From NCBI GenBank assembly GCA_001796995.1, contig MGOB01000098.1, positions 2,326 through 10,648 of the forward strand: DNA of 8,323 nucleotides, given 5' to 3'. The notes beneath the pieces are model-generated. The model saw nothing but the letters and a program-made list of their open reading frames with translations. It had not been told where the DNA came from and ran no database searches. The translations under genes were made by a program, and so were the position numbers. Within the stretch, counting starts at the first letter, position 1; each line of letters opens with the position of its first letter. The DNA is from Chloroflexi bacterium RBG_16_68_14. Its GTDB lineage: Bacteria > Chloroflexota > Dehalococcoidia > DSTF01 > RBG-16-68-14. Below, piece by piece: positions 1-6,302 of the stretch.

Positions 1-244
1 CACGCGTGCCCCGCGCCGGCAGGTCGTCCCGGTAGAGGCCGATGTCCAGCGCGCCCACCGGCACCTCCTCGCCCTCGAACTCGCGGATGGCATCGGCGAT
101 GCGCCGCGCCAGGGGGACGCCCCGCGTGCGCATGCCCACCAGCATCAGGTCCTGGCAGCCGCGGTTCTGCTCCACGATCTCGTGGGCCACGCGCACGATG
201 GCGCGGCGCATGTCCTCGGCGGACATGAGGACGCTCTCAGACAT
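1..244 (-). CDS. pyrR: PyrR, bifunctional pyrimidine regulator / uracil phosphoribosyltransferase (3' end outside window)
   Basis: PyrR is a cytoplasmic RNA-binding protein. It senses UMP and binds leader RNA of pyrimidine genes to shut them down; many members also convert uracil plus PRPP to UMP. Only the first 81 residues are here. They begin MSESVLMSAEDMRRAI, and contain VGMRTRGVP (about 36-44) and GALDIGLYRDDL (64-75), both typical PyrR blocks. The PRPP-binding loop (DDVLYTGRT type) would lie beyond the window edge. The ATG at 244-242 is preceded, with 7 nt spacing, by the SD GGAGG (plus-strand 252-256), which supports this start. The gene has its own promoter and a structured leader that carries a PyrR-binding hairpin, so it is very probably autoregulated. 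In most bacteria pyrR heads a pyrimidine operon (pyrB, pyrC, carAB); whether that holds here cannot be seen. Confidence 0.93.
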   Translation of the reverse strand, partial: MSESVLMSAEDMRRAIVRVAHEIVEQNRGCQDLMLVGMRTRGVPLARRIADAIREFEGEEVPVGALDIGLYRDDLPARGTR

Positions 245-251
245 AACAAAA

Positions 252-279
252 CCTCCTACCCATCGAAGCGGGAAGGAGG
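252..279 (-). promoter_or_regulatory. SD-sequestering (or terminator) hairpin of the pyrR leader
   Basis: On the minus strand a 10-position stem (arms 279-270 and 261-252, 9 of 10 paired, one A-A mismatch on the plus strand) closes an 8-nt loop. Its 3' arm contains GGAGG, the pyrR SD, so folding would block ribosome binding. The stem is followed directly by TTTTGTT and then the ATG, so it could also act as an intrinsic terminator. Either mechanism would switch pyrR off. The pairing is read directly from the sequence; the regulatory role is inferred. Confidence 0.75.
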
Positions 280-344
280 CCCCCTGCGAGCTCGTTGTTT
301 AGCGCGTTAGCTGGGCGTAGCGGCCCCACATGTCGCCCCTTCCC
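270..344 (-). promoter_or_regulatory. Anti-sequestor pairing of the pyrR leader
   Basis: On the minus strand GGGAAGGGG (344-336) can pair with the 5' arm of the SD-sequestering hairpin (278-270, containing CCTTCCC). This gives 9 bp including one G-U. That fold frees the SD. It also uses bases 344-343, and 341-338, that belong to the PyrR-binding hairpin, so the two folds exclude each other. This is the expected layout of a PyrR-controlled switch, with UMP-bound PyrR favouring the off state. The model rests on hand pairing, without energy calculation. Confidence 0.65.
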
Positions 345-368
345 GGCCTCACCGGACCGGATTAAAGG
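338..368 (-). promoter_or_regulatory. PyrR-binding RNA hairpin in pyrR leader
   Basis: The minus strand has TCCGGTGAGGCC at 356-345, matching the known PyrR recognition consensus (A/G)UCCNGNGAGGYU. It folds as the published PyrR target does. There is a lower stem CCTT/AAGG (368-365 with 341-338), an asymmetric internal bulge (UAAU opposite G), an upper stem of 6 pairs (360-355 with 348-343, one G-U) and a CGGUGA hexaloop of the CNGNGA type. It lies about 10 nt downstream of the predicted transcription start and overlaps the anti-sequestor. UMP-bound PyrR should bind here. Confidence 0.85.
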
Positions 369-384
369 TGCTCGGTTCATCCCC

Positions 385-413
385 ACTATAGCACCCGCGC
401 TCGGGCGATGCAA
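385..413 (-). promoter_or_regulatory. Promoter of pyrR
   Basis: Reading the minus strand, a -35 TTGCAT (413-408) is followed by a 17-bp spacer and a -10 TATAGT (390-385). A TGC precedes the -10, making it also an extended -10. The predicted start is near 378, giving a leader of about 134 nt that contains the whole PyrR switch. The match is close to the sigma-70 consensus. Confidence 0.75.
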
Positions 414-432
414 GGGCGTGTACTCGTCCACT

Positions 433-462
433 CTGCCCGCCCTAGCACCGCGATGCTATACT
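433..462 (+). promoter_or_regulatory. Promoter of argF (extended -10)
   Basis: TGCTATACT at 454-462 is a strong extended -10 element (TGn plus TATACT). The -35 is poor: CTGCCC at 433-438 with an 18-bp spacer is the best candidate. The start would be near 469, leaving a short leader of about 24 nt before the GTG at 493. It stands back to back with the pyrR promoter, with about 70 bp between the two -10 elements. No obvious ArgR box is seen. Confidence 0.6.
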
Positions 463-492
463 TCGGGTGCGAAACGCTGAAGGAGCTACCCA

Positions 493-1416
493 GTGCGCGG
501 CCGTGACCTCATCTCTATCGCCGACCTGAGCGCCAACGAGCTGGAGGCTGTCCTTTCGACTGCGGCCCGGCTCAAGCGGGACGGCTACCCACATACCCTG
601 GAGGGGCAGACCCTGGCGCTCCTCTTCGAGAAGCCGTCCCTGCGCACCCGCGTCAGCTTCGACGTGGCGATGCAGCAGCTGGGCGGTCACACGGTCTATC
701 TCTCCCAGAGCGAGGTCGGCCTCGGCCAGCGGGAGCCGGTGGCGGACGTGGCCCGTGTCCTCAGCCGCTACGTGCAGGGCATCGTCGCCCGCACCTACGC
801 CCAGGAGACACTGGTCCAACTGGCCGAGCACGCCTCGGTGCCCGTCATCAACGCCCTCTCCGACGACGAGCACCCCTGCCAGGCCCTGGCCGACCTCCTC
901 ACCGTCCGCGAGCGGAAGGGCGGCGTACGCGGTATTCGCATCGCCTTCATCGGCGATGGGAACAACGTGGCCGCCTCCCTGGCCCAGGGAAGCGCCCTGG
1001 CCGGCGCCCACTTCGCCATCGCCTCGCCGCCAGGCTATCGCCTGCGAGAGGAGGTCATGCTCCAGGTGGAGGCCTTCGCCCGAGCCTCCGGCGGCAGCTT
1101 CCGTGTCGTGGAGTCGCCCCAGGAGGCGGCGGCGGGCGCCGACGTGGTCTACACCGATGTCTGGACCAGCATGGGCCAGGAAGACGCCTATGAGCAGCGT
1201 CTCAGCGCCTTCGCCGCCTACCAGGTGACGCCCCAGCTCATGGCGCTGGCCCGCCCCGACGCCATCTTCATGCACGACCTGCCCGCCCACCGGGGCGAGG
1301 AGACCGTAGACGAAGTGATCGAAGGGCCGCAGTCGGTGGTCTTCGATCAGGCGGAGAACCGCCTGCACGCCCAGCGAGCAGTCCTTCTCCTCCTGCTGGG
1401 CGAGGGGAGGGAGTAG
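493..1416 (+). CDS. argF: Ornithine carbamoyltransferase
   Basis: This cytoplasmic enzyme joins carbamoyl phosphate and ornithine to make citrulline in arginine biosynthesis. The protein is 307 aa, the usual family length. Carbamoyl-phosphate motifs are present: SLRTR (49-53, the SxRT loop) and HPCQ (127-130). So are GDGNNVA (154-160) and the ornithine loop DVWTSMGQE (222-230). The last signature, normally HCLP, reads HDLP (261-264): the ornithine-contacting cysteine (Cys273 in E. coli, Cys303 in human) is replaced by aspartate. The rest of that block, PAHRGEE, is normal. The GTG start is chosen because AGGAG at 481-485 sits 7 nt upstream. The gene opens a likely operon, and cdaA starts 6 nt after its stop. 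The DVWTSMGQE loop argues against aspartate carbamoyltransferase; an acylated-ornithine substrate is not excluded. Confidence 0.93.
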   Translation: MRGRDLISIADLSANELEAVLSTAARLKRDGYPHTLEGQTLALLFEKPSLRTRVSFDVAMQQLGGHTVYLSQSEVGLGQREPVADVARVLSRYVQGIVARTYAQETLVQLAEHASVPVINALSDDEHPCQALADLLTVRERKGGVRGIRIAFIGDGNNVAASLAQGSALAGAHFAIASPPGYRLREEVMLQVEAFARASGGSFRVVESPQEAAAGADVVYTDVWTSMGQEDAYEQRLSAFAAYQVTPQLMALARPDAIFMHDLPAHRGEETVDEVIEGPQSVVFDQAENRLHAQRAVLLLLLGEGRE

Positions 1417-1422
1417 CGAACG

Positions 1423-2220
1423 ATGGGCGAGTTCCGGGATGAGCTGCAGGACATCCTGGACCGAGTCGACGCCCTCGACGCCCTGGACGTTTTCCTCATC
1501 GCCTTCCTGATCTATATGGCGTTCCTGCTCCTGCGGGGCACCGCCGCCATCACCCTGCTGCGGGGCGCCGCCATCATCCTGCTGGGCGCCGTCATCCTGG
1601 CCCAGGCGCTCGAGCTGGAGGTGCTGGACTTCGTCATCCGCAACTCCCTCGCTGGCCTGATCATCGCTGTGCCCATCATCTTCCAGCCCGAGATCCGGCG
1701 CGCGCTGGAGCGGGTGGGGCGCACCGGCCTGCGGATGTGGGGCCGCCCCAGCTACCACGCCCTGATCGATATGGTGACCACTTCAGCCATGGAGCTCGCC
1801 AAGCAGCGCCACGGCGCCCTCATCGTCTTCGAGCGGGAGACGGGGCTGCAGAGCTACGTCGAGACCGGTATCCCCCTGGACGCCGCGCCCTCGGTGGAGC
1901 TGCTGGAGGGGATCTTCTACCCGAACGCGCCGATGCACGACGGCGCCGTCATCATGCGTGACAACCGCGTGGCGGCCGCTGGCTGCACCCTGCCCCTTTC
2001 CGAGACGCGGCTGCCCGGCGAGATGGGGCTGCGACACCGGGCCGGCCTGGGCGTGACCGAGGGCACCGACGCCGTTTCCCTCATGGTGTCGGAGGAGACG
2101 GGCATGGTCGCCGTCGCCGCCGACGGCCGGATCTACTCCCGCCTGGACGAGACCCGCCTGCGCGGCCTGCTCCATCGCCTGCTGGACTCGACCGCGCAGC
2201 CGGACGCCGCGAAAGAGTAG
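1423..2220 (+). CDS. cdaA: Diadenylate cyclase CdaA (DacA), membrane-bound
   Basis: CdaA condenses two ATP into c-di-AMP, a second messenger that controls potassium and osmolyte balance and cell-wall homeostasis. At 265 aa it has the standard CdaA layout. A short N-terminal segment is followed by three hydrophobic helices (about 22-38, 41-61 and 68-88), then a cytoplasmic DAC domain. The domain carries the catalytic DGA motif (173-175, in MHDGAVI) and RHR (204-206), both needed for ATP binding and activity, so the enzyme looks intact. The ATG follows a purine-rich SD (GGGAGGGAG, 1405-1413) that overlaps the argF stop. The next gene, cdaR, is its usual partner. glmM, commonly third in cdaA-cdaR operons of Firmicutes, is absent; der follows instead. 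Confidence 0.95.
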   Translation: MGEFRDELQDILDRVDALDALDVFLIAFLIYMAFLLLRGTAAITLLRGAAIILLGAVILAQALELEVLDFVIRNSLAGLIIAVPIIFQPEIRRALERVGRTGLRMWGRPSYHALIDMVTTSAMELAKQRHGALIVFERETGLQSYVETGIPLDAAPSVELLEGIFYPNAPMHDGAVIMRDNRVAAAGCTLPLSETRLPGEMGLRHRAGLGVTEGTDAVSLMVSEETGMVAVAADGRIYSRLDETRLRGLLHRLLDSTAQPDAAKE

Positions 2221-2226
2221 CAGGCC

Positions 2227-3255
2227 ATGCAGGGCGCCTTCTCCTGGCTCCGAACCGCAGCGACCACCGCAGCCCTCGTCGTGTGGCGGTCGGCGGTCTC
2301 CCTACGCTACAACTGGGGCATCGGCCTCCTCTCCCTCGTCCTGGCGCTCAGCCTCTGGGTGTACGTCACCGACAAGGAGAACCCGGAGCAGACCGGCCGG
2401 GTGCCCGGCAGCGTGCCCATCGAAGTGGTGAACGTGCCGTCGGACCAGGCCGTCTTCTCCCTCTCTCGTGAATCCGTCAGCGTGCGCGTCCGCGCTCCGG
2501 AAAGCGTGTTCGAAGAGCTCACTCCCGAAGATTTCCGCGCGACGGTCGATCTCTCCGCCGTCACAGACCAGCAGGCCATAGTGGATGTGCAGGTGGAATC
2601 GAAGGAGCCCCGGGTGAAGGTAGTGGACGTCTCGCCCTCCCAGGTGGCCGTGCAGTTGGAGGGCGTCACCTCGCGGACGGTGCCGGTGCGCACGCAGTTG
2701 GTGGGCACGCCGCCCCGTGGGTTCGAGGCGCGGGAGATCACCGTGCAGCCCGCCGAGGCAGTGGTGAGCGGCCCTGAGAGCTTGGTGAGCCGGGTGGAGG
2801 CGGCCGTGGCGGACGTCAACCTGACCGGCGTCAGCACCAACTTCGAGCAGACGCTGCTGCTGGAGGCCCGCGATGAACAGGGGGGCAACATCCAGGGCGT
2901 CAACGTGGAGCCGGAGAGCGTCCTGGTCGAGGTGGAGCTGGTGCAGTTGGAGTTCAGCGCCGTCTTCATCGTGCTGCCCGCCGTCAGCGGCACACCGGGC
3001 GCTGGCTTTAGCGTGACAGGGATTGAGGTCAACCCTCCTTTCGTCATCGTCTCCGGCCCGGCAGACGTCTTCCAGACCATCAACCCAGCGGATGGCATCA
3101 CCACGGAGGCGGTGAGCATCGATGGCGCCAGCGCCGACGTGGTACGGACGGTAGCGCTGCGCTTGCCGCCGGGCGCTACCGTAGAGCGACCCGGCGTGAC
3201 CGTGCGGGTCATCATTGAACGCACCGTCCTCGGCACACCACGTCCGACCCCGTGA
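2227..3255 (+). CDS. cdaR: CdaR, YbbR-domain regulator of diadenylate cyclase
   Basis: CdaR is an extracytoplasmic membrane-anchored protein that binds CdaA and modulates c-di-AMP synthesis. The 342-aa product has one hydrophobic segment (about 31-48, GLLSLVLALSLWVYVTD) and then a long beta-rich exterior part. In that part I count about three YbbR-like repeats (roughly 60-145, 150-237 and 243-332). They share V-x-V-R strands and P-x-x-V-x-V-x-x-x-G or VSGP turns. The tail is proline-rich (TPRPTP). The ATG is 6 nt past the cdaA stop. The SD is weak, suggesting translational coupling to cdaA. Identity rests on the repeat pattern plus adjacency to cdaA; YbbR repeats diverge strongly, so repeat borders are approximate. 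Confidence 0.88.
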   Translation: MQGAFSWLRTAATTAALVVWRSAVSLRYNWGIGLLSLVLALSLWVYVTDKENPEQTGRVPGSVPIEVVNVPSDQAVFSLSRESVSVRVRAPESVFEELTPEDFRATVDLSAVTDQQAIVDVQVESKEPRVKVVDVSPSQVAVQLEGVTSRTVPVRTQLVGTPPRGFEAREITVQPAEAVVSGPESLVSRVEAAVADVNLTGVSTNFEQTLLLEARDEQGGNIQGVNVEPESVLVEVELVQLEFSAVFIVLPAVSGTPGAGFSVTGIEVNPPFVIVSGPADVFQTINPADGITTEAVSIDGASADVVRTVALRLPPGATVERPGVTVRVIIERTVLGTPRPTP

Positions 3256-3274
3256 GAGCAGCGCCACGCCTGCC

Positions 3275-4630
3275 ATGAGCACTTCACAGGTCACAGAAGC
3301 CAAGAAGCCGGCGGTGGGCCTCCCCCGGCCGGTGGTGGCCATCGTCGGCCGGCCCAACGTGGGCAAATCGGCCCTCTTCAACCGCATGCTGGGCCGCCGC
3401 CAGGCCCTGGTCGAGGAGATCCCCGGCACCACCCGCGACCGGCTCTACGGCGACGTGTCCTGGCGGGGAGAGCAGTTTCGTCTCGTCGATACCGGCGGCC
3501 TGGACCCGGAGGCGGAGGAAGGCTACTCGGAGCTGATCCGCCGGCAGGTGGAGCTGGCCATGGCGGAGGCCGCCGTGCTCCTCTTCGTGGTCGACGCCAA
3601 GGACGGGCTCATCCCCGCCGACGAAGAGGTGGCCGAGGTGCTTCGACGGTCGGGTAAGCCCGTCTACCTCCTGGCCAACAAGGTCGATAACGAGGCGCGG
3701 CTTGAGGCGGCCGTCCAGTTCTACGAGCTGGGGCTGGGCGAGCCGATCCCGGTGAGCGCCCAGCACGGCACGGGCGTGGCCGACGTGCTGGACCGGGTGC
3801 TGGAGTCGCTGCCGCCCGCGCCGGAGGAGGCGCCCGTGGAGGCGCTGCGTCTGGCTATCGTCGGCCGGCCCAACGTGGGCAAGTCGATGCTCCTGAACGC
3901 CATCCTGGGCGAGGAGCGGGTCATCGTCTCGCCGGTGCCCGGCACCACCCGCGACGCCGTCGACACCTCCTTCGAGTTCGAGGGGCACGCGCTGGTGCTG
4001 GTGGACACTGCGGGGCTGCGCCGGCCGGGGAAGATCGGCGCCGGCCTGGAGCACCACGCCGTCCTGCGCGCCCGTCACGCCCTGGAGCGGGCCGATACCG
4101 CCCTGGTTCTCTTCGACGCCAGCGAAAGGCTGACGGCGCAGGACCTGCACATCGTGGGCTTCGCCATCAAGGCGAAGACGGGGGTCGTGGTGGTCGCTAA
4201 CAAGTGGGACCTGATGGAGGGGATCTCACCCACGGAGTTTGAGCAGGCCGTCCGGCGCCGGCTCCCCTTCGCGTCCTGGGTATCGTTCCGCACCACCTCG
4301 GCCAAGACGGGGCTGGGCATCACCGCGCTGATTCAGGAAGCGCTGCGGCTGTGCGACGAGCGGCGACGGCGCATCGAGACGGGCCCCCTCAACGCCCTCA
4401 TCCAGCGAGCGGTGGCGGAGCAGCCGCCGCCCCCGGTGCGGAACCAGCGGCTGAAGCTCCTCTACGTAACGCAGCCGGAGGTGGCGCCACCCACCTTCGT
4501 CTTCTTCGTCAACGACGCGTCCCTGGTGCACTTCAGCTACCGGCGCTACCTGGAGAACGTGATCAGGAGGCGCTTCGGCTTCGATGGCGTGGCGCTGCGG
4601 CTGGCCTTCCGCAGCCGGAGGGAGCGCTAG
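3275..4630 (+). CDS. der: GTPase Der (EngA), ribosome assembly
   Basis: Der is an essential double GTPase that acts in maturation of the 50S ribosomal subunit. The 451-aa protein has two G domains and a C-terminal KH-like domain. G domain 1 carries GRPNVGKS (25-32), PGTTRDR (50-56), DTGGL (72-76), NKVD (135-138) and SA (161-162). G domain 2 carries GRPNVGKS (197-204), PGTTRDA (222-228), DTAGLRR (244-250), NKWD (309-312) and SAKTG (342-346). The KH-like part spans about 365-448 and ends in RRRFGFDGVALRLAFRSR. All GTP-binding motifs are intact. The ATG at 3275, 19 nt after cdaR, is preferred. An in-frame TTG at 3215 would overlap the end of cdaR and add 20 residues with no family resemblance. 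No strong SD is seen. plsY starts 3 nt after the stop, a neighbour also found beside der in other bacteria. Confidence 0.97.
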   Translation: MSTSQVTEAKKPAVGLPRPVVAIVGRPNVGKSALFNRMLGRRQALVEEIPGTTRDRLYGDVSWRGEQFRLVDTGGLDPEAEEGYSELIRRQVELAMAEAAVLLFVVDAKDGLIPADEEVAEVLRRSGKPVYLLANKVDNEARLEAAVQFYELGLGEPIPVSAQHGTGVADVLDRVLESLPPAPEEAPVEALRLAIVGRPNVGKSMLLNAILGEERVIVSPVPGTTRDAVDTSFEFEGHALVLVDTAGLRRPGKIGAGLEHHAVLRARHALERADTALVLFDASERLTAQDLHIVGFAIKAKTGVVVVANKWDLMEGISPTEFEQAVRRRLPFASWVSFRTTSAKTGLGITALIQEALRLCDERRRRIETGPLNALIQRAVAEQPPPPVRNQRLKLLYVTQPEVAPPTFVFFVNDASLVHFSYRRYLENVIRRRFGFDGVALRLAFRSRRER

Positions 4631-4633
4631 GCG

Positions 4634-5284
4634 ATGTGGTGGCCCTTCCTCGCCGGCGCCGCCATCGGCTACCTCCTGGGCGCCATCCCCACCGGCCTCC
4701 TCGTTGGGCGCCTCGCCCGCGGCATCGACATCCGGCAGTACGGCAGCGGCAAGACCGGCTTCACCAACGTGCTGCGGACGGTGGGCCCGCGCTGGGGCGC
4801 CGTCGCGCTGGTCGGTGACCTGGCGAAGGGGGCCGTACCGGTCGTCATCGCGCGCCTGCTGTCAGACGAGCCGTACGTGCAGACCGTGGCCGGGCTGGCC
4901 GCCGCCGTGGGGCACGACTGGCCGGTCTTCGCCGGCTTTCGGGGCGGCCGGGGCGTCGCCGCCTCCTTCGGCGCTGCCCTGGGGATGAACCCCATCGCCG
5001 CCGCCGCGCTCATCCCCGTGGGGGTCGGCCTGGTCGCCGTCACCCGCATCATGTCGGTGATGACGGTGGGGATGGCGCCGGTGTTGGCGGCAGTCTTCAT
5101 TGCTTTGGCGGCAGCGGGCATCCACCCGTGGGCCTACGCCGTCTACTCCATCGTGGCGGCGGCAATGGTAATCGCCATCCATCGAGAGAACATTGCGCGG
5201 CTGCTGGCCGGCACCGAGCCGAGGCTGGGGCAGGGCGGAGAGCAGCGGGAGGAGGCGCCGCGACCAGATGCGCCCTCGCAGTAG
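4634..5284 (+). CDS. plsY: Acyl-phosphate:glycerol-3-phosphate acyltransferase PlsY
   Basis: PlsY is an integral membrane enzyme that moves the acyl chain from acyl-phosphate to glycerol-3-phosphate, giving lysophosphatidate, the first step of phospholipid synthesis. The 216-aa length and hydrophobic pattern fit the multi-pass family. Motif 1 is GSGKTGFTNVLR (37-48), with the essential Ser38 and Arg48. Motif 2 is GFRGGRGVAAS (101-111), the phosphate-binding loop. Motif 3 is HRENIARLL (183-191), with His183, Glu185 and Asn186. Motif 1 more often reads GSGN-x-G-x-TN; here the Asn is Lys40. The C-terminal 20 or so residues are polar and probably dispensable. The SD GGAGGGAG (4617-4624) lies inside the end of der and supports the ATG. 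It is the last gene of the argF cluster. Confidence 0.95.
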   Translation: MWWPFLAGAAIGYLLGAIPTGLLVGRLARGIDIRQYGSGKTGFTNVLRTVGPRWGAVALVGDLAKGAVPVVIARLLSDEPYVQTVAGLAAAVGHDWPVFAGFRGGRGVAASFGAALGMNPIAAAALIPVGVGLVAVTRIMSVMTVGMAPVLAAVFIALAAAGIHPWAYAVYSIVAAAMVIAIHRENIARLLAGTEPRLGQGGEQREEAPRPDAPSQ

Positions 5285-5315
5285 GCCACAGACCGGCCAG
5301 ATCGAGGCCCTCCGT

Positions 5316-5345
5316 TTGACAACGATTTTTCGCCCCATCTACACT
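5316..5345 (+). promoter_or_regulatory. Promoter of the HEAT-Nudix-GNAT unit
   Basis: A perfect -35 TTGACA (5316-5321) is followed by an 18-bp spacer and a -10 TACACT (5340-5345, 4 of 6 consensus bases). The start would be near 5352, leaving a leader of about 23 nt with GAGG (5366-5369) 5 nt before the GTG at 5375. The 90-nt gap after plsY holds no clear terminator. Confidence 0.6.
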
Positions 5346-5374
5346 TTGCGTAGAGCGCACCGATCGAGGTCCGC

Positions 5375-6298
5375 GTGAGCTTCGAAGCCTACACCAAGGA
5401 GCTGGCCGACCCGGCGACGCCGCTGGCCGTCTCCAAGCTGGTCAACCTCTCCCGAATGGGGCCTGGGCAGGCCTCGCTCTTCATGGACGCCTGGCCGGAG
5501 ATGGACCTCCACAAGCGGCAGCGGCTGATCCAGGAGCTCAGCGATCTGGCCGAAGATAACGTTGAGTTGAACTTCGACGCCGTCTTCTTTATCGCCTTGG
5601 CTGACCGAGATGCTGACGTGCGCCGCGACGCCATCAAGGGCCTCTGGGAGTACGAAGGGCGCGACCTCATCGACTCGCTCGTCGGCCTCCTGGAGAGCGA
5701 TCCAGACGCAGGCGTGCGGGCGGAGGCGGCGCTGGCGCTGGGGCGCTTCGTCCTCCAGGCGGAGTTCGACGTCCTGCGCGCCCCGGACGCCCAGCGCGTC
5801 GAGCAGGCGCTACGACGCACCGTTGAGTACGATGCCGAGGCGCTGGAGGTGCGCGGCCGGGCGCTGGAGTCCATTGGCGCGTGCAGCCAGCCCTGGGTGC
5901 GCGACCTCATCCAGCGGGCCTTCGAGAGCGGGGAGCGCCGCCTCTGGCTGAGCGCCGTCCACGCCATGGGTCGCAGCTGCGACGCCGCCTGGCTGCCGAC
6001 GCTCATCCCCGAGCTGACCAGCGACGACGCCGAGATGCGCTTCGAGGCGGCGGGTGCCTGCGGCGCCATCGCCGACGAGGCGGCTACGCCCCACCTGCTG
6101 GGCCTGCTCGAGGACGATGACGCCGAGGCGCAGGAGGCCGCCATCAGCGCCCTGGGCCAGATCGGCGGCGCCCAGGCGAAACAGGCGCTCCAGGCGCTCC
6201 TCACCGAGGGGAACGAGCGGGTGCGAGAAGCGGCGCTGTCGGCCCTGGCTGAGATTGATTTCGCCGAAGATCCTATCGCCTTCAAGCTCCGGGGCTAA
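5375..6298 (+). CDS. HEAT-repeat protein of unknown function
   Basis: The 307-aa protein is built largely of HEAT / PBS-lyase-like helical repeats, a scaffold for protein binding. Repeats are seen around 72-92 (LADRDADVRRDAIKGLWEY), 104-124 (LESDPDAGVRAEAALALGRF), 185-202 (with WLSAVHAMG), 215-233 (LTSDDAEMRFEAAGACGAIA), 245-265 (LEDDDAEAQEAAISALGQIG) and 276-294 (LTEGNERVREAALSALAEI). The N-terminal 60 residues are helical and charged but do not fit the repeat. No signal peptide or membrane segment is seen, so it should be cytoplasmic; the protein is acidic. The GTG start follows GAGG with 5 nt spacing, behind a good promoter. The Nudix gene starts 4 nt after the stop. No enzymatic motif is visible, and repeat similarity alone does not reveal a function. 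Confidence 0.88.
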   Translation: MSFEAYTKELADPATPLAVSKLVNLSRMGPGQASLFMDAWPEMDLHKRQRLIQELSDLAEDNVELNFDAVFFIALADRDADVRRDAIKGLWEYEGRDLIDSLVGLLESDPDAGVRAEAALALGRFVLQAEFDVLRAPDAQRVEQALRRTVEYDAEALEVRGRALESIGACSQPWVRDLIQRAFESGERRLWLSAVHAMGRSCDAAWLPTLIPELTSDDAEMRFEAAGACGAIADEAATPHLLGLLEDDDAEAQEAAISALGQIGGAQAKQALQALLTEGNERVREAALSALAEIDFAEDPIAFKLRG

Positions 6299-6302
6299 CG
6301 TC

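Noticed and set aside
442..1758. Long minus-strand open frame of about 438 codons
   Set aside because: It lies antisense to argF and the start of cdaA, which have clear family motifs. The product is rich in G, H, Q, D and L without any recognisable domain, as expected for a shadow frame in GC-rich DNA.
3215..3274. TTG at 3215 as a longer start for der
   Set aside because: It would overlap cdaR by 41 nt and add 20 residues unlike Der; the ATG at 3275 gives the family's normal length.
2302..3432. Two long minus-strand frames opposite cdaR and the start of der
   Set aside because: Shadows of real genes: biased composition, no domain, no SD or promoter.
5300..5369. Direct repeat GATCGAGG at 5300-5307 and 5362-5369
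   Set aside because: Eight bases, the second copy includes the SD of the HEAT gene; most likely chance.
5389..6285. Minus-strand frame of 298 codons opposite the HEAT gene
   Set aside because: The product is Ser/Arg/Ala-rich low complexity, mirroring the codon bias of the HEAT-repeat gene; no independent support.
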